From the NCBI GenBank assembly GCA_945889645.1, contig CAMDCA010000004.1, positions 1 through 64,000 on the forward strand: a DNA stretch of 64,000 bases. Reading direction: 5' to 3'. This DNA is from Rhizobium sp. Q54 (GTDB lineage Bacteria > Pseudomonadota > Alphaproteobacteria > UBA2966 > CAIVPW01). Positions 7,448-16,109 of this stretch are shown piece by piece. The translations under genes and the position numbers were made by a program. Positions within the stretch are counted from its first letter, which is position 1. Every line of letters begins with the position of its first letter. The notes beneath the pieces were generated by a model. That model did not search any database. It worked only from the letters and a program-made list of their open reading frames with translations, and was not told the DNA's origin.

Positions 7448-9220
7448 CTACGTGCCCTTGGCGTCGAGCAGCTTGGAAATGTGGGCGGAGTCGGGTTGAG
7501 AGAGGATGCGCTGGGAGCGGCGCGTCGCCTCTTCGATGTCGGTGGCGCGCACGCGTTGCTTGACGCGGGCGAGGCCGGTGGCGCGCATCGACAGGTCGCG
7601 CAAACCGAAACCGAGCAGCATCTGGGTGTAGCGCGGGTCGCCGCCCATTTCGCCGCATAGGCCGATCGGCACGCCGGCGGTCGCCGCACCGGAGATCGCG
7701 TGGTGAATGAGTTGCAGCACGGCGGGGTGCAGCGGGTCGTAAAGGTCGGCGACGTGTTCGTCGCCGCGGTCGATGGCCAGCGTGTACATCGTCAGGTCGT
7801 TGGTGCCGAGCGACAGGAAGTCGGCGGCCCCCGCAATCGAACGCACGGCGAGCGCGGCGGCGGGAACTTCGATCATGGCACCGACGGGGGGGAGCGGATC
7901 GGCGATGCGCACCTTGGATTTCCTCAGGCGCGTGGCGACGCGATCGAGCACCGCGCGCACCCGCACGACCTCGTTGGGCGTGCCGACCATCGGCAGCAAG
8001 ATGCGCACCGGACCGAGCGCGCCGACGCGCAGGATGGCGCCGAGCTGCGCCTCCAGCAGCGGCTTGTATTTGAGCGACAGCCGGATGGCGCGCAGGCCGA
8101 GCGCCGGGTTGGGGCCGATCGGAAGCTTTTCGCGCAGCGCTGGGGCGAGCTTGTCGCCGCCGACGTCGAGGGTGCGGATGGTGACGGGCTTGCCGCCCAT
8201 GGCGACGACGAACGCCTTGAGCGACTGGAACTGCTCTTCCTCGGAGGGCAGGTCGTCGCGGTTCATGAACAGGAATTCGGTGCGCAGCAGGCCGATGCCG
8301 TCGGCGCCGGCGCGCACGGCCGCCTCGGCCTCGAACGGCAACTCGACGTTGGCCTGCAGCATCACCTTGGTGCCGTCGAGGGTGACGGCGCGCAGCGTCC
8401 GCATGCGGCTGAGCAGCGCGGTCTCGCGCTGCAGGCGGCGGCGGGCGCGGGCGTATTCGGCTAGAGTCTGGGCGGACGGCGCGATGATGACGCGGCCGAG
8501 GGCGCCGTCGATGATGACCGTGGTGCCGGAATCGACGCGTTCTTCGAGCTTCGGAATGCCGAGCACGGCCGGCAAGCCAATCGACCGCGCCATGATGGCG
8601 CTGTGGGATTCCGGACCGCCGATGGCGGCCGCGAAGCCGCCGATCTTGGCCGGGTTCATCAGCACCGTGTCCGCCGGCGTGATGGCGTGGGCGATGATGA
8701 TCGAACCCTTGGGCAGGTCGCCGAAGCCGGCGTAGGGCACGTTGGTCAGGCGGCGGATGAGCCGCACGCCGACCTCGTGAATGTCCTGGGCACGCGATGC
8801 CAGATACGTGTCGGGGATCGCCGCGAATTCTTCCTCGATGTGGCCGACTTCGGCCTGCACCGAGGCTTCCGCGTTGATGCGGTCGGCGGCGATGCGTTCT
8901 TTGACGCGGCGCGTCAGACGGTTGGAGGAGAGAATCTGCAAGCTCGCTTCGAGCAGGAAGCCGAGTTCTTCGGCGGCGGCGCCGGACATCTTGCCGGCCT
9001 TGACCTGCAGCTTGCGCAACTGGCGCACCGAACCGGCGACGGCATCGGCGAAGCGCTGCTGCTCGCCGGCGACGGCGTGGGCGGCGATCTTGTATTCGCG
9101 CACGCGCGGACGGCCGGTATCGACGACATGGGCCGGACCGATGGCGATGCCGGGCGCGACGCCGAGGCCTTCGAGCACGCGCTCGACGGCAGGAGCGGCC
9201 GTTTCGGGAGTGTCGTTCAT
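7448..9220 (-). CDS. ptsP: phosphoenolpyruvate-protein phosphotransferase, enzyme I, without GAF domain
   Basis: The 590-residue cytosolic enzyme takes phosphate from phosphoenolpyruvate and passes it to HPr (PtsH, encoded just upstream). Signatures: phosphohistidine loop GGPESHSAIMARSIGLPAV (about 180-200), phosphoenolpyruvate-binding LLRTEFLFMNRDDLPSEEEQ, AMIEVPAAAL, and the catalytic Cys in GLCGEMGGDPRYTQM near the C-terminus. The length fits an EI core. The N-terminal GAF domain that marks the nitrogen-type PtsP of many proteobacteria is missing. The start MNDTPETAAP at 9220 is four bases past the ptsH stop; the longer track ORF overlaps ptsH. No sugar permease is nearby, so a regulatory role is likely. 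Confidence 0.92.
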   Translation of the reverse strand: MNDTPETAAPAVERVLEGLGVAPGIAIGPAHVVDTGRPRVREYKIAAHAVAGEQQRFADAVAGSVRQLRKLQVKAGKMSGAAAEELGFLLEASLQILSSNRLTRRVKERIAADRINAEASVQAEVGHIEEEFAAIPDTYLASRAQDIHEVGVRLIRRLTNVPYAGFGDLPKGSIIIAHAITPADTVLMNPAKIGGFAAAIGGPESHSAIMARSIGLPAVLGIPKLEERVDSGTTVIIDGALGRVIIAPSAQTLAEYARARRRLQRETALLSRMRTLRAVTLDGTKVMLQANVELPFEAEAAVRAGADGIGLLRTEFLFMNRDDLPSEEEQFQSLKAFVVAMGGKPVTIRTLDVGGDKLAPALREKLPIGPNPALGLRAIRLSLKYKPLLEAQLGAILRVGALGPVRILLPMVGTPNEVVRVRAVLDRVATRLRKSKVRIADPLPPVGAMIEVPAAALAVRSIAGAADFLSLGTNDLTMYTLAIDRGDEHVADLYDPLHPAVLQLIHHAISGAATAGVPIGLCGEMGGDPRYTQMLLGFGLRDLSMRATGLARVKQRVRATDIEEATRRSQRILSQPDSAHISKLLDAKGT

Positions 9221-9224
9221 GGGA

Positions 9225-9512
9225 CTAGATCTCTCCCATGTCGCCGGCGGTGAGCAGGCCTGCGAGGGCGGCCAGCGCGCGCGCTGCATCGCGGCCGGTG
9301 GCGGTGAGATCGAGGGTCGTGCCGGGCGTGGCGGCGAGCATCAGCAGGCCGAGGATCGAGTCGGCGCCGACGGTCTCGCCGTCCTTGGTGACGGTCATGC
9401 GCGATTCAAATGTCTTGGCGAGCTTGACCACCTTGGCGGCGGCGCGGGCGTGAATGCCGCGCACGTTGCCGACGACCACGGTCGCACGCACGGTCTCCAC
9501 CTCGGCAGGCAT
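9225..9512 (-). CDS. ptsH: HPr-family phosphocarrier protein
   Basis: The 95-residue phosphocarrier is phosphorylated on His by enzyme I and on Ser by HprK. The histidine site is VRGIHARAAAKVVKLA (His21), and the regulatory serine lies in GADSILGLLMLAA (Ser52). The N-terminus is a few residues longer than in classical HPr. The start ATG overlaps the rapZ stop (TAATG) and the stop is four bases before ptsP, so the genes form one operon. The longer track ORF reads through rapZ in another frame. In related genomes an EIIA-Man gene usually lies upstream; none is present here. Confidence 0.93.
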   Translation of the reverse strand: MPAEVETVRATVVVGNVRGIHARAAAKVVKLAKTFESRMTVTKDGETVGADSILGLLMLAATPGTTLDLTATGRDAARALAALAGLLTAGDMGEI

Positions 9513-10453
9513 TACGCCGGCTCGTCGGGGGCGCGGGTGTGCGTCGACTCCAGATCGCGGTGACGGATGACCACATTCTCGCCCTGGGCGCGCAACTGCG
9601 CCGCAAGGCGTTCGGCCACCAGCACGGAGCGGTGGCGGCCGCCGGTGCAGCCGATGGCGATCGTCAGGTAGCTTTTGCCTTCCTCGCGATAGCGCGGCAG
9701 CAGGCGGCCGAGCATCCCGGTGAGCGAATCGAAGAACGGCGTAAAGCCGATGTCCTGCTCGATGTAGCGCGCCACCGGGGCATCCAGACCGCTGCCCGGA
9801 CGCAAGGTATCGACGTAGTGCGGGTTGATCAGAAAGCGCATGTCGAACACCAGGTCGGCCTCGCGCGGCAGGCCCTTGCCGTAGGCGAACGACACCACCG
9901 ACACGGTCATGCGGTTGAGGCCCTGGGGGGCGAAGCGGCGCTCCAACAGGCGGCGCAACTCGGCGACGCTCATCTGCGAGGTGTCGATGACGACGTCGGC
10001 CGCCTCGCGCACCGGCGCCAGCAACGCGCGCTCGGTGCTGATACCGTCGTTGACCGGGCGGTCGTTGGCGAGCGGATGGCGGCGGCGCGTCTCGGTGAAG
10101 CGGCGCACCAGCACGTTCGACTCGCAGTCGAGGAACACCAGGCGCAGGTCGATGTCGGGGCGCTCGCGCAACGGCGCGACCTCGCGCGGGAAGGCGTCGG
10201 CGTGGAAATCGCGGGTGCGGATATCGACGCCGACGGCGAGCGGCGCGCGCGGCGCCTCGGCCCCCGGCCACAGCAGGCGGCCCAGGAGCGCGATGGGAAT
10301 GTTGTCGATCGCCTCGTAGCCGACGTCTTCGAGGATATGCAGGGCGCTGGACTTGCCGGCGCCGGACAAGCCGGTGACGACGACCACCGGGGTGCGCACG
10401 GGCGCGCTTTCGGGCGGCTGGTCGGGCACCTCGTTGCGCTGCACCTGGCTCAT
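9512..10453 (-). CDS. rapZ: RNase adapter RapZ (YvcJ family nucleotide-binding protein)
   Basis: A 313-residue P-loop protein. Walker A is VVVTGLSGAGKSSALHILED at about residues 24-43, followed by GYEAIDNIP, VGVDIRTRDF, LVFLDCESNVLVRRFTETRRRHPL and the C-terminal domain signature GKSYLTIAIGCTGGRHRSV. In Escherichia coli RapZ controls glucosamine-6-phosphate synthase through small RNAs. In alphaproteobacteria it travels with hprK and ptsH, suggesting it senses phosphotransfer or envelope precursor state. The ATG at 10453 overlaps the hprK stop (ATGA), and its own stop overlaps ptsH. The ORF track shows a longer frame that runs through hprK. Confidence 0.93.
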   Translation of the reverse strand: MSQVQRNEVPDQPPESAPVRTPVVVVTGLSGAGKSSALHILEDVGYEAIDNIPIALLGRLLWPGAEAPRAPLAVGVDIRTRDFHADAFPREVAPLRERPDIDLRLVFLDCESNVLVRRFTETRRRHPLANDRPVNDGISTERALLAPVREAADVVIDTSQMSVAELRRLLERRFAPQGLNRMTVSVVSFAYGKGLPREADLVFDMRFLINPHYVDTLRPGSGLDAPVARYIEQDIGFTPFFDSLTGMLGRLLPRYREEGKSYLTIAIGCTGGRHRSVLVAERLAAQLRAQGENVVIRHRDLESTHTRAPDEPA

Positions 10454-10998
10454 GACTCGTCGCGGCTGGCGTCCACGGGGTGCCCTACGTCGGCATCGGC
10501 ATCGGCATCGGCATCCGGATCCACGGGCGCACGCGCCACCAGTAAGCGCACGCGGGCCGCGGCGCTGGGGCCGGCCGGGTCGATGCAGTATAGGGGCAGC
10601 GCGACGCCGCCAAAGCGCCAAAGCGCACGCGGCGGCAGGCGCTCGCCGTGGCCGCCGGGGGTGAGGTCGAACACTGCTGCAAGCGCGACCGGCTGTGCCC
10701 GCTCCATGGGCACCAAGCCGACGCCGCGCACTTCGAGCAGCGCGGGCAAGTGCGGCGGGGCGCTGGCGAAAAGCCGCCCGGCGCGAACGTCGAGGGCGAC
10801 CTGGTCGTCGGCGACCAGCACGCCGCCCGCATCGATCAGGCGCAGGGCGAGATCGGATTTGCCGCTGCCGGAGGGGCCAAGCAACAGGGCGCCGACCCAC
10901 GTGACGGGCGCTCTGCGCCCCGCGCGCGCGTCCCGCGCGACGCCGATCACGACGCCGATCGCGACGCAGGTGGCGTGAACGCGCGCGGGAGCCGGCAC
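10450..10998 (-). CDS. hprK: HPr kinase/phosphorylase, C-terminal-domain-only alphaproteobacterial type
   Basis: The enzyme phosphorylates HPr on serine. The P-loop is LLLGPSGSGKSDLALRLIDAG and the following ADDQVAL and EVRGVGLVPM stretches are the HprK signature. The 182-residue call uses GTG at 10998, seven bases after the chvG stop; the N-terminal domain of firmicute HprK is absent, as usual in this class. Two oddities: about 20 extra residues (IGVARDARAGRRAP) separate HATCVAIG from the P-loop, encoded by a repeat copy, and the tail carries an Asp-Ala repeat encoded by a hexanucleotide tandem. The stop overlaps the rapZ start. Confidence 0.85.
   Translation of the reverse strand: MPAPARVHATCVAIGVVIGVARDARAGRRAPVTWVGALLLGPSGSGKSDLALRLIDAGGVLVADDQVALDVRAGRLFASAPPHLPALLEVRGVGLVPMERAQPVALAAVFDLTPGGHGERLPPRALWRFGGVALPLYCIDPAGPSAAARVRLLVARAPVDPDADADADADVGHPVDASRDES
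10491..10520. repeat. hexanucleotide tandem repeat in the hprK 3' end
   Basis: Four perfect CGGCAT units are followed by one variant (CCGGAT). On the coding strand they encode the run DPDADADADADV close to the HprK C-terminus. Units are in frame, so copy-number change would lengthen or shorten the acidic tail without a frameshift. Confidence 0.85.
10906..10943. repeat. family B repeat copy inside hprK
   Basis: The hairpin GGGCGC-TCT-GCGCCC is followed by GCGCGCGTCCCGCGCGACGC, which matches the end of the intergenic copy at 7279-7326 in 19 of 20 positions. The spacer between hairpin and tail is shorter than in that copy. It lies in the extra segment of HprK that has no counterpart in typical family members, in the orientation opposite to the hprK reading frame. 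Confidence 0.55.
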
Positions 10999-11005
10999 GA
11001 AGCGC

Positions 11006-12730
11006 CTAGCGCAGCGGCAGGGTGAAGGCGAAGCGCGCACCCTGGATGGCGCTGGCGGGGCCGTCGCCCTTGGCCGCGCCGGGCGGCGCGACGCGGTTCT
11101 CGGCCCAGATGGTGCCGCCGTGGGCTTCGACGATCTGGCGCGAGATCGACAGGCCGAGGCCGGAGTGCAGGCCGAACGGCTCGTGCTTGGGGCGCAGCGA
11201 ATAGAAGCGGTCGAACACCGCGTCGAGCTTATCGGGCGGCACGCCGGGGCCGTCGTCTTCGACGCTGACCTCGACGTTGTCGCCAACGCGGCGCACGGCG
11301 ATGCGGATGACGCCGCCGCGCGGACTGAACGAGATAGCGTTGGCCAGCAGGTTGCGCATGACCTGGGCAATGCGGTCTTCAACGCAGCGCACGCGCGGGT
11401 GGATTTCGGGATCGACGGCGAAGGTGACGCCGGTATCGGCGGCGGCGTCGGTTTCCGACAGCACCTCGACCAGGGTGCGCACCAGGGCGACGAGATCGAG
11501 CGGTTTCGATTCGGCGCGCGCGAGCTCGGCGCCGATGCGGCTGGCGTCGGAGATGTCGTTGATCAGGCGATCGAGGCGTCGTACGTCGGCGTTGATGATC
11601 GCCAGCAGCTTGGCGCGGCGCTCGGGCTCTTCGGTGCGCGGCAGGATCTCCACCGCGCTGCGGATGCTGGACAGCGGATTGCGGATTTCGTGGGCGACGT
11701 CGGCGGCGAACGCCTCGATGGCGTCCATGCGGGTGTACAGCGCATCGGTCATCTCGCGCAGGGCGCCGGACAGGTCGCCGATCTCGTCGCGCCGGGCGGT
11801 GAAATCGGGAATGACCGTGCGGCGGCCGGAGCGCACGCGGGCGCCGTGCGCGGCGGCGGCGAGGCGGCTGATCGGGCGCGCGATGGTGCTGGACAGATAG
11901 ATCGACAGCAGCACCGTGACGACGAGGGCGAGGCCGAACACCTGCAGGATGGCGACGCGCACCTCGCGCACGCGCTCTTCGATGTCGCCGGCTTCGACGG
12001 TGAGCATGAGGCCGCCGAGCACGCGCTTGAAGCGCTGCACCGGGATCGCCACCGAAACGAGCAATTCGTTGTCCGACAAATGACGCAGCGCGGTGCCGAT
12101 CTCGCCCGACAGCGCGGTCAGTACCTCGCCGTAGTCGGTGGCGAGCGGGACGGCGTTCTCGCGGTACGGCTCAAGCCGCGCGGAGGTGAGCGGCGCGCGC
12201 AGGATCCACCGGTCAACCATGTTGATGGCGATGTCCCACCACGGCTCGCGCCCGGGTTCGGGCAGGTTCTGGGCCCGCACCGCCAGCGCCGCGGGACCGA
12301 GGCCCTGGCTGTCGGCGATGAGGAAGCCTTCCGAATCGAACAGGCGGGCGCGGCTAGCGCCGGTGGCGGCGAGGCGGCGCACGAGCTGGCGCGCGATCTC
12401 GCGGTCGAAGCTGGTGCCGTCGATCGGCGCGGCGGTTTCACCCAGCGCCGCGGCGATGATGGCGCCTTCCGCCTTGAGGCTTTCGATCTTGGCTTCGACC
12501 AGGCCTTCGCGGTATTGGCCGAGGAACAGCGCACCGCCGAGCAGGATGCCGAGCGCCGGAATGTTCAGCGCCAGGATCCGGATGGTCAGCGGCGACGGCA
12601 ACCAACGGCGGCGCGGACGCGGCGCCGCGTGGTCCGCCAGGTGGTCCGACGCTGGCGCCGCCCTGGGCGCGTCAGCCATCGGCGCGGTGTCGCCGCGCAG
12701 CGCGTAGCGGGATTCGGTTTCGCTCACCAT
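11006..12730 (-). CDS. chvG: sensor histidine kinase, ChvG/ExoS type
   Basis: A 574-residue inner-membrane kinase partnering the ChvI-type regulator encoded upstream. Membrane segment 1 is ILALNIPALGILLGGALFLG (about 50-70), a periplasmic sensor domain follows, then membrane segment 2 (VAILQVFGLALVVTVLLSIYL), a HAMP linker (STIARPISRLAAAAHGARV), the H-box DVAHEIRNPLSSIRSAVEIL, and N/G boxes (NLLANAISFSPRGG, DDGPGVPPDKLDAVFDRFY, GLGLSISRQIVEAHGG). In rhizobia this system responds to acid and envelope stress. A short insertion (APPGAAKGDGPASA) breaks the last conserved strands. The gene lies 40 bases after chvI and seven before hprK. Confidence 0.9.
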   Translation of the reverse strand: MVSETESRYALRGDTAPMADAPRAAPASDHLADHAAPRPRRRWLPSPLTIRILALNIPALGILLGGALFLGQYREGLVEAKIESLKAEGAIIAAALGETAAPIDGTSFDREIARQLVRRLAATGASRARLFDSEGFLIADSQGLGPAALAVRAQNLPEPGREPWWDIAINMVDRWILRAPLTSARLEPYRENAVPLATDYGEVLTALSGEIGTALRHLSDNELLVSVAIPVQRFKRVLGGLMLTVEAGDIEERVREVRVAILQVFGLALVVTVLLSIYLSSTIARPISRLAAAAHGARVRSGRRTVIPDFTARRDEIGDLSGALREMTDALYTRMDAIEAFAADVAHEIRNPLSSIRSAVEILPRTEEPERRAKLLAIINADVRRLDRLINDISDASRIGAELARAESKPLDLVALVRTLVEVLSETDAAADTGVTFAVDPEIHPRVRCVEDRIAQVMRNLLANAISFSPRGGVIRIAVRRVGDNVEVSVEDDGPGVPPDKLDAVFDRFYSLRPKHEPFGLHSGLGLSISRQIVEAHGGTIWAENRVAPPGAAKGDGPASAIQGARFAFTLPLR

Positions 12731-12769
12731 GATGCGATGCGGCGCAGCACAGCGCGAGCGCGCGCCGGA

Positions 12770-13495
12770 CTAGTCGCCGGCGGCAGCCGGGGCGCCCTGT
12801 TCGCTGTAGCGATAGCCGACACCGTAGAGAGTCTCAATGGACGAGAACTGCGGGTCAACCTCGCGGAACTTCTTGCGCAGGCGCTTGATGTGGCTGTCGA
12901 TGGTGCGATCGTCGACGTAGACGTTGTCGTCGTAGGCGATGTCCATCAACTGGTCGCGGCTTTTCACGTGTCCCGGGCGCTGGGCGAGCGCGCGCAGGAT
13001 GAGGAATTCGGTGACCGTGAGCGCGACCTCGGCACCGCGCCAGATGCAGCGGTGGCGCACCGGATCGAGCATCAGGTCGCCGCGCACCAGCGGCTTGTTC
13101 TCGGCCGACTCGTCGGCGCTGTCGGGCGCGGTCGAGACACGGCGCAGGACGGCGCGGATGCGTTCGACCAGCAGGCGCTGGGAGAACGGCTTCCGCACGT
13201 AGTCGTCGGCGCCCATCTTGAGGCCGAGGGCTTCGTCGACTTCGTCGTCCTTGGATGTGAGGAAGATCGCCGGCACGTCGGAGATGCGGCGCAGGCGGCC
13301 GAGCAACTCCATGCCGTCGAGGCGCGGCATCTTGATGTCGAGCACGACGAGGTCGCATGGCTTGGCAGTCAGCGAGCGCAGCGCCTCGTTGCCGTCGGTG
13401 AACGTGCGCACCTTGAAGCCCTCCGCTTCCAAAGCCATGGAAACGGACGTGAGAATGTTGCTGTCGTCGTCAACCAGCGCGATGGTGTGAGGCAC
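12770..13495 (-). CDS. chvI: response regulator, ChvI type (OmpR family)
   Basis: A 241-residue regulator with a receiver domain ([19 protein letters not shown], phospho-Asp in [18 protein letters not shown], Lys in [15 protein letters not shown]) and an OmpR-type winged helix ([47 protein letters not shown]). I chose GTG at 13495: AGGGGGAG lies a few bases upstream and the family N-terminus is short (M-P-x-IALVDDD). The track ORF extends far upstream without homology. It heads the chvI-chvG-hprK-rapZ-ptsH-ptsP gene run and presumably controls envelope and stress genes. Confidence 0.92.
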   Translation of the reverse strand: MPHTIALVDDDSNILTSVSMALEAEGFKVRTFTDGNEALRSLTAKPCDLVVLDIKMPRLDGMELLGRLRRISDVPAIFLTSKDDEVDEALGLKMGADDYVRKPFSQRLLVERIRAVLRRVSTAPDSADESAENKPLVRGDLMLDPVRHRCIWRGAEVALTVTEFLILRALAQRPGHVKSRDQLMDIAYDDNVYVDDRTIDSHIKRLRKKFREVDPQFSSIETLYGVGYRYSEQGAPAAAGD

Positions 13496-13641
13496 CTGCT
13501 CCCCCTGCAACGCAGCCGGCATGGCCTTCTCGGTAGCAGTATACACTAGGCCTCCAATCGGGCGGCGTAGCCCCATGGCGTTCCGGCAGACTCCATGACC
13601 ATGACGAGAGAATTGGGCGCTGTGATGGCGGATTGCCAGCC

Positions 13642-14394
13642 ATGAACGAGATTTCTGCCCCCTCCGCGTCCACCGGAATCGAGGTGCGCGGCCTGATTCG
13701 CGCCCGGCCGGTGGCGACTTTGGCGAGCCAATTGGCCGGCTCCGGCTGGCCTTATGCCTCGCTGGTGCTGGTGGCGACGGCGATCGATGGCGCGCCGCTG
13801 CTGCTGCTGTCGCGCCTGGCCGAGCACACCAAGAACATCGCCGGCGACGCCCGCGTCTCACTGCTGTTCGACGGCACCGAGGAGGCGCCATCGCGCCTGG
13901 CGGGGGCACGCGCCACGGTGCTGGGCCGCGCCAATCGCAGCGACGACAAGGGTGAGCTGGCGCGCTTCCTGGCACGCCACCCGGAGGCCGAGACGTACGC
14001 CGCGTTCGCCGACTTCGGATTGTTCCGCCTGCACGTTGACCGCGCCCATCTGGTGGCGGGATTTGGCCGCATCCATTGGGTGGACGAGCGCGACATCGTG
14101 CTGCCGACGCCGGCAGTAGCCGCGTTCGCGGCAGCGGAGGAAAAGACGCTGGCCGCCCTCAACAGCGATGTCGCGTTGATCAAAGCGATCAACGCTGCGC
14201 GGGGTGGCAGCGAGTGGAGCATCACCGGGCTCGATCCCGAGGGTTGTGACCTGCGCGCCGGCCGCGAGAGAGCACGGGTGCCGTTCGCAAGTCCGCTGAC
14301 CGCACCCCAAGACGCCGGCCGCGCCCTCACCGCGGCGCTGTCGAAGGCGCGCCAGAACCCGAGCGGGACCCCGATGGAGATGGCGGGAGACTAG
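13642..14394 (+). CDS. HugZ-like FMN-binding split-barrel protein with DUF2470-type C-terminus
   Basis: The 250-residue protein starts [11 protein letters not shown]. Residues about 10-150 form a pyridoxamine-phosphate-oxidase-like split barrel ([67 protein letters not shown]). The haem-utilisation landmark [13 protein letters not shown] follows. The C-terminal 80 residues ([36 protein letters not shown]) are of the DUF2470 type found in HugZ and glutamyl-tRNA-reductase-binding proteins. The likely role is haem handling or flavin-dependent oxidation in the cytosol. It diverges from chvI. ATG 13642 was preferred to 13633 by N-terminal appearance only. Confidence 0.85.
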   Translation: MNEISAPSASTGIEVRGLIRARPVATLASQLAGSGWPYASLVLVATAIDGAPLLLLSRLAEHTKNIAGDARVSLLFDGTEEAPSRLAGARATVLGRANRSDDKGELARFLARHPEAETYAAFADFGLFRLHVDRAHLVAGFGRIHWVDERDIVLPTPAVAAFAAAEEKTLAALNSDVALIKAINAARGGSEWSITGLDPEGCDLRAGRERARVPFASPLTAPQDAGRALTAALSKARQNPSGTPMEMAGD

Positions 14395-14471
14395 CTCTCT
14401 CCCTAGGTTTCAGGTGATGTCCGGATGGCGGTGTGGGGCTCGCGCACCCGCCGGAAACGACTAGACGCGGC

Positions 14472-15134
14472 CTACTCGCCGCCGCGGTAGACCCGGTTGG
14501 GATCGTCGCCGCGCCGCGGATCGAGCAAGTAGCCGTACTGCGCGCGCGTCGTGCGCTCCTCGTACTCCTGCGCCTCGACGTTGTGGTCCACCACGTGGAG
14601 GTGGGCCGCGTAGTAGTAGAGCTTGAGGATCAGCAGATCGTGGTCCGGCCCCGGCGGCGTGTGCTCGACGATGGTGAGTACGGTGCGGCCGTAGGGGTCG
14701 CCCTCCGGATGGCGGTACAGCCCGGCCAAGGCGACCACATACGCCATGTAGGCTTCGGCGGTGCGCACATCGTCCGGGCCGTAGGCGCGCTCGAGGATCT
14801 CGATGGAACGTTTGGCGATCGGCAGCGCCTGGGTGTGGGCGCGATCGGTCCACGGGCGCGACACCGGAGTGGCGTCGGCTCGGCACATGGCGTCGGCGAG
14901 CCACGCCATCCATAGCCCGGCCTCGGGCGAGTCCGGCCCAAACTGCTTCTCGGCGGCATCGAGGCCCAAGCGGCTCAACCGCTCGGTTTCGGCCCAGGCC
15001 TGGTCATAGAAGGCGGCGCGGGCCAGGGCCCCGAGGTCGTCGGCGGCCCGTGCCGGCAGCGCGCCCAGGAGGCCCAGCAGCATCACGACAACTAAGCGCA
15101 GAGCACCCTCCCCCCAGCGACGCCGGGCCGGCAC
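14472..15134 (-). CDS. secreted TPR-like repeat protein
   Basis: The 220-residue product has a signal peptide (LRLVVVMLLGLLGALPARAAD) followed by helical repeats of the Sel1/TPR type (AFYDQAWAETERLSRLGLDAAEKQFGPDS, AKRSIEILERAYGPDDVRTAEAYMAYVVALAGL, LLILKLYYYAAHLHVVDHNVEAQEYEE). The GPDSPEAG and GPDDVRTAEA turns are typical of tetratricopeptide arrays. It probably acts in the periplasm as a protein-interaction scaffold. The start codon is uncertain: GTG 15134 is called, but GGGGGGAGGG downstream could support an internal GTG. It diverges from motA. Confidence 0.7.
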   Translation of the reverse strand: MPARRRWGEGALRLVVVMLLGLLGALPARAADDLGALARAAFYDQAWAETERLSRLGLDAAEKQFGPDSPEAGLWMAWLADAMCRADATPVSRPWTDRAHTQALPIAKRSIEILERAYGPDDVRTAEAYMAYVVALAGLYRHPEGDPYGRTVLTIVEHTPPGPDHDLLILKLYYYAAHLHVVDHNVEAQEYEERTTRAQYGYLLDPRRGDDPNRVYRGGE

Positions 15135-15290
15135 CCTTTCACACCGGGTCGGGCCACGTCCAGGCCTCCCCGCGCGGCCGGAGGACGGCCGCCCGGCTCA
15201 CGTTCACCCCCATGCACGCGAGAGGTATGCCTTCAGCGCCGTGGCGCGAATCGTGTATATTCCCCGCCCGGGGAGGATCAAAGCAGGCCT

Positions 15291-16109
15291 ATGTCCATCG
15301 GTTCGCTGCTCGGGTTCATCGCGTGCCTCGTGATCATCTTCGTGGTGATCATCGAGATCACCAGCGACTTCGCCTCATTCTTCCACATGTCCGGCATGCT
15401 GCTGGTGTTCGGCGGAACGCTCGCCTCGGCCTTCATGGGCTACGAGTTCCGCTATGTGATGCAGTCGCTCGGCGCGGTCGGCGGCGTATTCATCCGCGGC
15501 AAGGCCAACCGCCAGATGCTGACGGTCGAGACGGGCAAGATCATCCGCTGGGGCTACCTGGTGAAGAAGAGCGGCCTGGTCGCGCTCGAGAAGGAGATCA
15601 AGGGCGCCAAGAGTCAGGACCACTTCATGAACTACGGCATCGAGCTCGTCATCACCGGCTACTCCGGTGACGAGGTGCGGCAGATGCTTGGCGCGGCTTC
15701 GAACGGCGCGTTCTCCCGCGCCACCGTGCCGGTGGAAATCCTTAAGTCCATGGCGGGCAACGGCCCCGCGTTCGGCATGGTCGGCACTCTGGTCGGCCTC
15801 GTCGTCATGTTGCAGTCGTTGCAGAGCAATCCGGAAGGCATCGGCGAGGGTTTCGCGGTCGCCATTCTGGCGACGCTCTACGGCGTCATCAGCGCACGCA
15901 TGATCTTCATGCCGGCGGCGTCGAAGCTGTTGCAGAAGGAGTCGATCCTGCGCTTCCGCAACTTCCTAGTGTCGGAGGGCTTTGCGATGCTCGCGGACCA
16001 GAAAAGCCCGCGCTACATCCAGGACAAGATGAACAGCTACCTCGACCCGTCGATCCACTACCACATCGACCAAAAGGGTGGCGGCGGCAAGGGTAAGAAG
16101 GCGGCCTGA
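15291..16109 (+). CDS. motA: MotA/PomA-type proton or sodium channel protein
   Basis: The 272-residue inner-membrane protein has four hydrophobic segments: SLLGFIACLVIIFVVIIEIT, MSGMLLVFGGTLASAFMG, then NGPAFGMVGTLVGLVVMLQS and GFAVAILATLYGVISARMIF, the last two flanking the conserved GMVGTLVGLV motif of MotA/TolQ/ExbB channel proteins. A long cytoplasmic loop links segments 2 and 3. The start is preceded by GCAGG and an AT-rich TGTATATTCC that may be a promoter. Its stop overlaps the following motB-like start (TGATG). The pair powers flagellar rotation in other alphaproteobacteria. No other flagellar gene is in the window. Confidence 0.88.
   Translation: MSIGSLLGFIACLVIIFVVIIEITSDFASFFHMSGMLLVFGGTLASAFMGYEFRYVMQSLGAVGGVFIRGKANRQMLTVETGKIIRWGYLVKKSGLVALEKEIKGAKSQDHFMNYGIELVITGYSGDEVRQMLGAASNGAFSRATVPVEILKSMAGNGPAFGMVGTLVGLVVMLQSLQSNPEGIGEGFAVAILATLYGVISARMIFMPAASKLLQKESILRFRNFLVSEGFAMLADQKSPRYIQDKMNSYLDPSIHYHIDQKGGGGKGKKAA

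Noticed and set aside
7700-9253. Plus-strand ORFs opposite ptsP
   Set aside because: Shadows of ptsP; no start signals or domains.
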